This document shows, piece by piece, positions 47,686-58,700 of a DNA stretch of 64,000 nt. A program made the translations under genes and the position numbers. The DNA is taken from the NCBI GenBank assembly GCA_949361645.1, contig OX442416.1, positions 4,316,629 to 4,380,628 on the forward strand, in the 5' to 3' direction. Numbering within the stretch: the first letter of the stretch is position 1; each line of letters begins with the position of its first letter. Origin of the DNA: Spongilla lacustris. Taxonomy: Eukaryota; Porifera; Demospongiae; Spongillida; Spongillidae. Under the pieces are notes generated by a model. That model was not told the origin of the DNA and did no database searches. It saw only the letters and a program-made list of their open reading frames with translations.

Positions 47686-48177
47686 TACCTGGATTTGTAC
47701 CCATCTGATAGTGCTGTGGGCTATTAACACCTGATAAGTCTGACCGTTGATTGAATGATAATTACGCGTGCAATGTTTGGACTATGGAGTGCGTTACCGA
47801 CGCAGCTAAGGAGTTGGGCTAAGCCTTACCCAGAGATGAAACCAGAGCAACTTGAATTAGCTGCTACTTTCATTGAGGGCAGAAATGTTTTTTCAGTTCT
47901 GTAAATTTATCAAACGCTAGTGGCAAGCAAGCGTAACATAAACTCTTGCCAAAGCTAGTAGGCATCTCTGCCCTCAATGAAAGTAGCAGCTACTTCAAGT
48001 TGCTTTGGTTTCATCTCTGGTTAGCCCAACTCCTTAGCCGCGTAGGTAACGCACTCTAACTCTCTCCGTACGTACATAGTCCAAGCATGCACGCATAATT
48101 ATCACTCAATCATGAATGGTCAGACTTATCAGGTGTTAATAGCCCACAGCACTATCAGATGGGTACAAATCCAGGTA
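47686..48177. mobile_element. Foldback element 190 bp upstream of the CARD gene start
   Basis: The left half (CCTGGATTTGTACCCATCTG, CACCTGATAAGTCTGACC, TAGCTGCTACTTTCATTGAG) returns in reverse complement on the right (CTCAATGAAAGTAGCAGCTA, GGTCAGACTTATCAGGTG, CAGATGGGTACAAATCCAGG). The arms are about 200 bp and the loop about 70 bp. A TA dinucleotide bounds both ends. No protein. Confidence 0.85.
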
Positions 48178-48236
48178 TTGAATGCACTGGCGTACGGCAG
48201 GTGATCGCTGCCAAAATTCACACCCCCTATCTCGGA

Positions 48237-48257
48237 GGGGGGGGGGGGGGGGGGGGG
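48237..48257. repeat. G tract
   Basis: 21 consecutive G adjoining the right end of the foldback at 47,686-48,177. Confidence 0.95.
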
Positions 48258-48339
48258 TTATGCAATGTTACAGATTATGACATAAGACAAGTCCAACCTC
48301 CATTCCATACCGTTGGAAGCTACTATTTATCAGTGATAG

Positions 48340-48780
48340 AGGGTCCCTCCGTCGACATGTGTTATCAACACACACTGGTAGAACCGTTTCATCTGACCAG
48401 GTCCAAATGGACGCGTTGATACTAACGGTTGAGCTGGCATACGTATCGCGATATTCTATCGATCGATCTATCATCATACAGAGGGTCTTGACTACCAACG
48501 ATAAAAGTGCCAAACGATAGGCAATGATCATTATGATGGCGTTGAATGTATTACGAGAGGCTAAGGACACTGCAGGAGGGTACGTGTTCTTTATGCTTCT
48601 CGACCACGAGTGGAACAGCTGGGCGGCTGTATTTTTTTGTACCTCGAGACCACATGTATCTCGTGCGTGGAAAACCGTTATACCGTCCTTCAAATTGCCG
48701 AGGCTGATAGTCACGCGTACCTAGAGGTAGTTATGAGCAGCATCCAGAAGGAATCAGAATCTACGTTAGTAGTAGGCTTC
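48340..48780 (+). pseudogene. Possible decayed ANF-receptor-like exon
   Basis: One frame gives LREAKDTAGGYVFFMLLDHE (about 48,550-48,610). After a shift at a T-run near 48,632 another gives VLQIAEADSHAYLEVVMSSI (48,685-48,745). The two match, in order, the GxYVFF and later xYLEF parts of natriuretic-peptide-receptor ligand-binding domains. A TAG at 48,521 precedes it. A minus-strand 148-codon frame overlaps. I rate this as suggestive only. Confidence 0.25.
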
Positions 48781-48789
48781 ATATAGCCG

Positions 48790-50500
48790 GATTTGACCGC
48801 ATAATTTTATTGGAGTATTTCACAAGAAATCAAATTTCACCACACAGTTCATGCTTTGTTCAGTTGACATTGCTGTTCTACCTTCTCTTATGACTTTCTG
48901 TAATTAATGCTTCTTAGTACAGCGCGTATGCCAGGATGAGAGTGCCATATGAATGATATGATTGGGTCAGCATAAGCTATATGTGGCTACTATTTATGGC
49001 TATATCTTGTGTTGCAAACACCCTAGTGGCTGCATTGCCACATCCAACTACAATTGAACTTAGCAGAGTTAAGCACCAAATGCTGCTATGTGTACTTTGC
49101 GTACAAAGATTATAAATAGTGTTTCACACAATGAAGGAAAATTAACTCACAGTTTAAACATTAGCTTTACATGTTAAACACAAATTTCAATATTTAACTA
49201 GTAAACTATGTAACTATGTATGAGTCAACTAAAGTAATGTCAAATTTGTCTAGATGTTCTATTTAATCATAGATATAACTCACATCTATGATATAACTAA
49301 GAATGGGATGCTTATGCAAGGATATAGAATAGTTAATTTTCTCAACATGCAATTAAAAGCCACAGCCCTCTGCGGGTGGACAAAAGGGTCCATAACTAGA
49401 CAATACCGTAAACCCAAAAAAATCAATTGCGGCTAGATTCGCCATGGCCTCATTAAAATGGCGTTTTTTGAGAGAGCTGTATCTTGTTCATTTTACCATC
49501 GAATGCCCGTTGATCCCTCCCATTTAACTGGTTTATCATCGTAGTAGAGACTATACCATATGCGCACTCTTCATATCGCAATCGTTAATAACGCGCATGA
49601 CAGCCAATTTATATACGAATATCGTAAGGGAGAGGGGTAGCTTTAGGCTGAAAACACCAAGCACAGACAAATTCTCAAGACGGTTGGTATAGTATGCCGC
49701 ATCGTAAACTACACACAATTAGGTGTACAGAAACACCATTCAGATCGGTAAACGAGGTACTAAATTAATTATTTCATATTGGACAGTGGAAGAAACTGAA
49801 GATGATGGAGAAGATGAATATATTACATTGGTGCAGTTTGTTACTGATGTAATTCACAACGATTTAGTTGTGCTTGTGTTAAGTGTGTACTATTCATGTG
49901 CTTTTATTTTTTTAAATACATCTTACAGATTTAATGTATTCAAAACGTACCACAATGTCGTTCAGATCATTTATTACTTGGGGTAATTTTATCTTTAATT
50001 TATTTGAAACATTCAAACGGACGTCAAAAATTTAGTTTCATATACATGTATAATTCATCGATAAATGCACGTTGAAATCCCACTACATAACTTATGAGGA
50101 AATTGTATTTGCACATTCTTTGTGTAGGCCTACAATATGCCATTCTCCATATAAAATTTGGAATCGAAATGTTGAAAGACAAAAATCTTATGATCGTTTG
50201 GATATATATATCGGCATTACGGGAATCACAGTTTTTATAATATTTCCGCATCAATCGTCATACATTGTCCGATCGGTACTTAAAGGCCCGTTTCTCCGGT
50301 TAGGATTAAGCTACAAGAAAGATAAAAAACTGTTTTGAAAACCATTCAATATGGTCTTTAAACTGATGCATTTAGTTATGCGTGAATCTTTGTTTCAAGC
50401 TTTTTTTGTAAAGTACCTACATGTACTTATGTGTACTAGTAGTCTCAGATCAGCTACACTCGAAATAGTGACCACTGTGTTGAACTGGGTCTGCGATGAG
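48790..50500. other. Intergenic region
   Basis: No supportable gene. A short plus-strand frame at 49,723-49,986 has an acidic stretch (EETEDDGEDEY) but no recognised domain. Confidence 0.4.
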
Positions 50501-50510
50501 ACTAGCGCAG

Positions 50511-50634
50511 ACTAGTCTCATACCCAGACCCACGCCACAGCTGCGGATGGATTGTATCACCGCTACGTGGAAGTAGGCACGTAGCGGTGATGTAACCCAT
50601 CCGCTGCTGTTGCGTGGGTCTGGGTACGAGACTA
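50511..50634. repeat. Short foldback hairpin upstream of STT3B
   Basis: AGTCTCATACCCAGACCCAC ... CCGCTACGTG, then GAAGTAGG, then CACGTAGCGG ... GTGGGTCTGGGTACGAGACT: an inverted repeat with arms of about 56 bp and an 8-bp loop. It is 370 bp before the STT3B start codon. Confidence 0.9.
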
Positions 50635-50999
50635 ATGTAATGCCAATAAAGTTACAAACGTTTCTGGAGGATGGAAATACGTTCATCATGCAGCTTTTTT
50701 ATTGATTTTATGGAGGAGGGGGCGGAAAATTCTTTCTTCCTTTTTGTTTCTTTCTCAAAATAGTCTGGAGAGTCAGACGTCCACTAAGAGATAAGATATT
50801 ATCTCTGGCATAGCCATAGCAGATATTTGAGTTCCTAAATGATTGTACAAAAACCTCATCGCTTAACCTAGGCTTTTTTATCATTATTCCGGGAGGGCGG
50901 AGGAGGTTTGGTCACGATGTACTACATGTTGAGCGGTGGTCTGGGAACGAGATTTGTATTGGGAGGGCAGTCACGTGCAAGGTACATGTGGTATCGGTG

Positions 51000-51235
51000 A
51001 TGGCGGAAAGCGAAGTGCAACAGAAGGATGCTAATCTGGAGGAAAAAATCGCCAAGGCCGTCAAGACTGACGGGAAGCTGCTGGAGGAGTCCAAGCAGCG
51101 CAGCATAGACGTGGTCGCGGGTACCCAGTCCCTAATGGTCATAGTGATTCTTGCGTTGGCCTGCGTTGTGGCTTTTGCCAGTCGCCTGTTTGCTGTCATA
51201 CGGTTTGAATCCATCATACATGAGTTTGACCCGTG
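51000..51235 (+). CDS. STT3B: STT3B exon 1
   Basis: ATG at 51,000 ([20 protein letters not shown]) to GACCCGTG|GTACGG, phase 2. Contains the first membrane helix and the start of the FDPWFNYR motif, split by the intron. Confidence 0.9.
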
Positions 51236-51480
51236 GTACGGAGCTGGTAACTTAAATGGAGAAGGGGGGGGGGGGGGGGGGGGGGGAAGGAGTAGGAGGG
51301 AGGGAGAAGTGTTGTGGTTCTGCATTGTATTGGTGAAGCCAGCTGCAGTCTCGCCACGCTTCAGGTTCAACTACCGCGCCACGCATCACATGGCGATGAA
51401 CGGGTTTTACCCTTTTCTCAACTGGTTTGACAAGCGAGCGTGGTATCCACTAGGCCGCATTGTTGGAGGGACGGTAAGGC

Positions 51481-51523
<43 letters not shown>

Positions 51524-52696
51524 TGTATGTCAGCATATTGTAAGTTTGCTCTGAAGTCCTGTGTCTTTACACGAATTGTGGGTGTACATGTGCCTGTGAT
51601 CCCCCCCTCCTCCCCATACCTCTCAGGTGTACCCTGGCCTCATGGTCACCTCAGGGTTCATCTACCATGTCCTGCATCTGATCCACATCCCTGTTCACAT
51701 CCGTGATGTGTGTGTCTTTCTGGCTCCCATATTCAGGTGAGAAGGGTGTGGGGGTCTAGTGGCTGGAGGGTCTAGTGGCTGGAGGGTCTAGTGGCTGGAG
51801 TGGTGTGGGGGTCTAGTGGCTGGAGTGGTGTGGGGGTCTAGTGGCTGGAGTGGTGTGGGGGTCTAGTGGCTGGAGTGGTGTGGGGGTCTAGTGGCTGGAG
51901 TGGTGTGGGGGTCTAGTGGCTGGAGTGGTGTGGGGGTCTAGTGGCTGGAGTGGTGTGGGGGTCTAGTGGCTGGAGTGGTGTGGGGGTCTAGTGGCTGGAG
52001 TGGTGTGGGGGTCTAGTGGCTGGAGTGGTGTGGGGGTCTATCTAGTGGCTGGAGTGGTGTGGGGGTCTAAGTGGTAGAGGCAGGGCCTGGAGTGGTGGTA
52101 TGTACACGTACTGGTAAGCTGTTCATCACCATTGAGAAAAAGTGTTATTATTTGGGTGGTGGAGAGTGTTTTTTTTTTTTTTTTTTGAAAATGAAAATAA
52201 TTCTGATATATGTTTTGTATCACCTTTGTTCTAGGAAGTAAACATTGTTGTGCACATCAATTCCTGTTGCCCCCCCCCCCCCCCCCCCTCCCCTAGTAAG
52301 GCATCATATTCTATTTCTTATGGGTAATGCTTCTGCCTTACACCTCTCTGCAAAGAAATCATAGCATGTCATGTTGTGTGTGTGTGTTTGTGTGCATCCT
52401 GTGGTTGTGTGTGGGCTCAGGTGATGAAAGCACCCTTATGAGTTGTCTTAGTCCTAATGTTATGTACTTAGGGTGATAGTTACCAACTTACATGTAGTGT
52501 AGTGGGGGGGGGGGGAGGGAGTCCTTCATGTATACCCCTTAATGATGCCTCACTTCTCATACACACTTGCACACGCACATGCACACACATACACTCACAT
52601 GCACATGCATACACACACATACACACATGCACATACACACACTTACACACATGCACACACATACACACATGCACACAAACACACACACACACACAC

Positions 52697-52736
<40 letters not shown>

Positions 52737-55700
52737 ACACACACACACACACAGTGGCTTCACTTCAGTGGCTGCCTACCTGCTGACTCGTGAGGTATGG
52801 AACTCTCGTGCAGGCCTCCTGGCTGCATGCTTCATGGCCATCGTCCCCGGGTACATCTCCCGCTCTGTGGCTGGTTCCTATGACAACGAGGGCATAGCCA
52901 TTTTTGCCCTTCTATTCACCTACTTCCTGTGGCTGAAGTCTGTAAAGACTGGGTCTGTGTTCTGGTCTGTTGCTGCTTCTATCTCGTATTTCTACATGGT
53001 AGGTCACTGCAGAGGAGGGTGTGTGTGTGTGGTGGATAGGCTGTGTGGGTATGTGAGGGTGTGAGGGGAGGTATGGATGTGGTGGATAGGCTGTGTGGGT
53101 ATGTGAGGGTGTGAGGGGAGGTATGGATGTGGTGGATAGGCTGTGTGGGTATGTGAGGGTGTGAGGGGAGGTATGGATGTGGTGGATAGGCTGTGTGGGT
53201 ATGTGAGGGTGTGAGGGGAGGTATGGATGTGGTGGATAGGCTGTGGGTATGTGAGGGTGTGAGGGGAGGTATGGATGTGGTGGATAGGCTGTGTGGGTAT
53301 GTGAGGGTGTGAGGGGAGGTATGGATGTGGTGGATAGGCTGTGGGTATGTGAGGGTGTGAGGGGAGGTATGGATGTGGTGGATAGGCTGTGGGTATGTGA
53401 GGGTGTGAGGGGAGGTATGGATGGTATCTCTCGCACATATTTGATAAAAACTACAATCACTTGAGCGTTATTTGCTTGACATTTGCTAGCTACATGTATC
53501 TGCAAGCTGTACCACACATTATGGCGGGGGGGGGGGGGGGGGGGGAGGAGGGGGGGGGGTCTATAGCCACACACTGCATTATCAATATGGGGTGTCTATT
53601 GCAATTCTGCTGTAAAGGAGACTCCCCCATAATGTAGTGTGTGGCTATAGATGCTGTGTGTTCTAAACCTTTCATTGTTGCTAGAAAGTGAAAGTGTGGT
53701 GATGAAAGCTTTGCCATATAAGGTAGTAATGTAGTAGGAGTTATACAGCATATTTGTGCTAGAGGGTGGAACATTTCTAGGACTTCACACAACTGTAGCA
53801 AAGTAAACATGATACATGTGTACATGGATACTGCTTCTGACCAGCAGATGTAAACAATGGTACATGTACATGTAACATTCTCAAAAATAATGTAAATACA
53901 AATCGCTAGGTGGAATTTCTTCTACAGAACAGGTTCCTGATTTTGTGTGTAACCATTCCAAGCTTACAGACATACACACACACACACATATACACAATAC
54001 CACCACCACCACACACACAAACACACTACACACACATACACCACACAATACACGCCACACACACACAACACACACACACCACACAACACACCACACACAC
54101 ACAACATACACAACACACACCACACAACACACACAACACACACACCACACAACACACACCACACAACACACACACAACACAACACACACCACACAACACA
54201 CACACCACACAACACACACACCACACAACACACACACCACACAACACACACACCACACAACACACACACCACACAACACACAACACACACCACACAACAC
54301 ACACACCACACAACACACACACCACACAACACACACACCACACAACACACACACCACACAACACACACACCACACAACACACACACCACACAACACACAC
54401 ACCACACAACACACAACACACACACCACACAACACACACAACACCACACACACAACACACACCACACACACACACAACACACAACACACACCACACAACA
54501 CACACACCACACAACACACACACCACACAACACACACACCACACAACACACACACCACACAACACACACACCACACAACACACACACCACACAACACACA
54601 CACCACACAACACACACACCACACAACACATGCACCACACAACACACACAACACACACACCACACAACACACACAACACCACACACAACACACAACACAC
54701 ACACCACACAACACACACAACACCACACACACAACACACACCACACACACACACACTACGCAGGTGTCAGCCTGGGGAGGGTATGTCTTCATCATCAACC
54801 TGGTGCCCCTCCACGTCTTTGTCCTCCTGCTGATGGGAAGGTTCTCCACCCGCATCTACGTGGCCTACACCACCTTCTACCTCCTGGGCCTCATCATGTC
54901 TATGCAGGTGCCCTTTGTGGGCTTCCAGCCAATCAGGACCAGCGAACATATGGCTGCTGCAGGTACAGGGAGGGGAGGGGAGGGAGGAGGGGAGGGAGGA
55001 GGGGAGGGGAGGGGAGGAGAGGGAATAGGGAAGAAAGAGGGGAGAGGAGAGGAAGGGAGGAGAGGGGGTAACAGTAGTGACGTCAATGTCAGTAGCCATA
55101 TTTGGAATTCCTTGAGCAATGGATTAAATGGTTGAGCAAACAGCCCTCCATGCATTATATTGCCTGCCTAAGACCTTACATGTACAATGTATTTTCCCAC
55201 TTGAGTATCATGTGACTGTCACATGCTGTCATTGTCTGGGTTATCATGTGAATGTCACATGCTGTCGTCTGGGTATCATGTGAATGTCACATGCTGTCGT
55301 CTAGGTATCATGTGACTGTCACATGCTGCCGTCTGGGTATCATGTGACTGTCACATGCTGCCGTCTGGTATCATGTGACTGTCACATGCTGTCATCTTGG
55401 TATCATGTGACTGTCACGTGCTATCACATGCTGTTGTCTGTCTGCAGGTGTATTTGTCCTCCTCAATGCCGCCATGTTCCTGGAGTTCCTCCACTCGCAC
55501 CTCAAGCTGACGGGGAAGCAGTACTGGCGGCTGTTCTTCGTGGCCTCCCTCACCAGCGCTGCCCTGGTGTTTGTGGGCGTGGTGGCTCTGACTTACCTTG
55601 GCTACATAGCTCCCTGGAGTGGTCGCTTCTACTCACTATACGACACTGGGTGGGTTTCTGTGTGTAGGAGTGGGACCTGTGTGTAGGAGTGGGACCTGTG

Positions 55701-58700
55701 TGTAGGAGTGGGACCTGTGTGTAGGAGTGGGACCTGTGTGTAGGAGTGGGACCTTTGTGTGTATGTGTATGCATGTGGGGAGGGCGGGGGAGGATGTGTA
55801 CATATAGGGAGGGTGTACATATGGGGAGTACATGTACATGTGGGGAGGGTGTACATGTGTGGGGAGGGTGTACATATGGGGAGGGTGTACATGTGTGGGG
55901 AGGGTGTGTTCTATGTGTGGGGAGGGTGTACATGTGTGGGGAGGGTGTGTACATGTGTGGGGAGGGTGTACATATGTGGGGAGGGTGTACATGTGTGGGG
56001 AGGTTGTACATGTGTGGGGAGGGTGTGTACATGTGTGGGGAGGGTGTGTACATGTGTGGGGAGGGTGTGTACATGTGTGGGAGGTTGTACATATGGGGAG
56101 AGTGTACATGTGTGGGGAGGGTGTGTACAATACATGTGTGGGAAGGGTGTACATGTGTGGGGAGTGTGTACATGTGTGGGAAGTGTGTACATGTGTGGGA
56201 GGCTTCCCTTTCCCTCCTTTTCCCTCCCTTCCCCCTTCCTTCGTCTCATCTTCCTATTCTCCCTCCCACCCACAGCTATGCCAAGATCCACATCCCCATC
56301 ATAGCCAGTGTGTCTGAGCACCAGCCCACCACGTGGACATCCTTCTTCTTCGACCTCCACATCCTGCTGTGTCTGTTCCCTGCGGGGGTGTGGTTTGTCA
56401 TGAAGAGGCTGACTGATGAGCGTGTGTTTGGTATGTTGTGTGGGAAGGGAAGGGGAAGTTTTGCGGGTCACGGGGTGGGGGGGGGATGTTGGAAGGTGGG
56501 GGTTGGGAGGGTGGGTCATGGGGGGGGAGTACATGTAACGGTTGTATATACTTGTAAGTTACCATTGGGATAGAAGGCAGAGGGAATTTGGGTCGCTGGG
56601 GGTAAGGGAGGGGTAGGTTACATGGGTCATCATGGGGAGAGGTTACATGGGTCATCATGGGGAGAGGTTACATGGGTCACTATGGGGAGAGGTTACATGG
56701 GTCACCATGGGGAGAGGTTACATGGGTCATCATGGGGAGAGGTTACATGGGTCACCATGGGGAGAGGTTACATGGGTCATCATGGGGAGAGGTTACATGG
56801 GTCACCATGGGGAGAGGTTACATGGGTCACCATGGGGAGAGGTTACATGGGTCGCCATGGGGAGAGGTTACATGGGTCACCATGGGGAGAGGTTACATGG
56901 GTCACCATGGGGAGAGGTTACATGGGTCATCATGGGGAGAGGTTACATGGGTCACCATGGGGAGAGGTTACATGGGTCACCATGGGGAGAGGTTACATGG
57001 GTCATCATGGGGAGAGGTTACATGGGTCACCATGGGGAGAGGTTACATGGGTCACCATGGGGAGAGGTTACATGGGTCACCATGGGGAGAGGTTACATGG
57101 GTCACCATGGGTCCGCAGTGATTCAGGGTAATTTATTCATAATCCACTGTCACATATGGATGTACATGTGTGTTGACTTTCGAAGTGTGTACAATTTCAT
57201 TATACTGTATGTGTTTGCTCGTTAAAATCCAATTGCTGTCTGCTGAGGGGTGCTTACGTACATACAGTAGTGGCCAAAATAAAAGTCACATTTCCTTGTC
57301 GTGCAAGGACTGTTGCACTAGGATATAGCTGCCAGTTTGGCTTACATGTACATGTACATGTAGGTGCGGACTTGGTCGTATAAATTAACACAAAACTTGT
57401 CAATCGCTAGGCCTTCATTTGACATCGCAGTTTATTCTCTGTTTAAACTGGCTAAAACTAAGTTTAAAATATCCATTTGAACTACATGTACAATGCCATC
57501 TGCCCAAATTTGCCAGCGTCACTCAACAACTGATCTACACATGTACATTGTACAGCCTGCTTTATAATAGTTAGCGCGCTGATGCATAGCACCTATCATG
57601 AAAACTTGTTGCAAACAGTTCTAACCGTTATAATCAGATTCAGATTATTATTCGTAATCATACATGACTTTGATCATTAGATAGATGCCATTTATAATTG
57701 TGACGTGTACACATTTCATGTCTCCTATAAAGGGTCCTGGGTGTAACCTCTAAACACTTGAAGGGCCCTGGGTGTGGCCTATCTCAAAAGCAGAATGGGT
57801 TTAAGAGGCTTAGCCGCCAGAAAGGTACTCTGTGTGTTGGCAGAAAGGGGTTAATGGACATGCGCTGCCATGGGTGTGGCCTATCTATATAGGCAGAATG
57901 GGGTTGAGCCGTCAAGAGGGGCCTGGGTGTGGCCTATCTATTAAGGCAGAGTGGGGTTAATGGACTTGAGGTCCTGGGTGTGGGCAGAATAGGGTTAAAT
58001 GGACTTGAGGTCCTGGGTGTGGGCAGAATGGGGTTAATGGACTTGAGGTCCTGAGTATGGGCAGAATGGGGTTAAATGGACTTGAGGTCCTGGGTGTGGG
58101 CAGAATGGGGTTAATGGACTTGAGGTCCTGGGTGTGGGCAGAATGGGGTTAAATGGACTTGAGGTCCTGGGTGTGGGCAGAATGGGGTTAAATGGACTTA
58201 AGGTCCTGGGTGTGGGCAGAATGGGGTTAAATGGACTTGAGGTCCTGGGTGTGGGCAGAATGGGGTTAATGGACTTGAGGTCCTGGGTGTGGGCAGAATG
58301 GGGTTAAATGGACTTGAGGTCCTGGGTGTGGGCAGAATGGGGTTAAATGGACTTGATGTCCTGAGTATGGGCAGAATGGGGTTAAATGGACTTGATGTCC
58401 TGAGTATGGGCAGAATGGGGTTAAATGGACTCGCCCTTTGTTAGGCCACACCTACCTTACAGCAGACACATTGCATAATGTAATCCAAGTTAATTAACAA
58501 TGTATTGCGATAGCCATACCCTTTCTCTATCTAAATGTAGCTCGCACGGCAGAATGGGGTTAATGGACTTGACGTCCTGGGCGGGGTTAAATGCCCTCTG
58601 TTAGGCCTCACCTACCATCTTACTGCAGACACATTACATGTATGTAATGTTAATTGACAGTGCATACCCATATTAACCCCATTCTGCCTTTGAGATAGGC

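Noticed and set aside
48268..48714. 148-codon minus-strand open frame
   Set aside because: No recognisable domain or splice support; the opposite strand has a better, though weak, case as a receptor exon relic.
49020..49090. Possible 5S rRNA-like sequence (AGAGTTAAGCACCAAATG)
   Set aside because: Resemblance is limited to an internal-promoter-like word; the rest of a 5S gene cannot be aligned by eye.
49723..49986. 87-codon plus-strand frame with acidic EETEDDGEDEY
   Set aside because: Not recognised, no clear splice partners, and AT-rich low-complexity C-terminus.
50988..51000. Earlier GTG start for STT3B
   Set aside because: A normal ATG at 51,000 gives the usual N-terminus; GTG starts are not expected for a nuclear gene.
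52912..53574. 220-codon minus-strand frame rich in Pro, Thr and His
   Set aside because: Complement of the 50-bp minisatellite and a G tract in STT3B intron 4.
53881..54855. Long open frames on both strands (Thr/His or Cys/Val repeats)
   Set aside because: They run through the 16-bp CA minisatellite of STT3B intron 4, where no stop can occur in several frames. No domain or start context.
55550..57225. Several long frames of Gly/Val/Cys or Met-Gly-His repeats
   Set aside because: Products of the intron 6 and intron 7 minisatellites; exon boundaries of STT3B on either side are clear.
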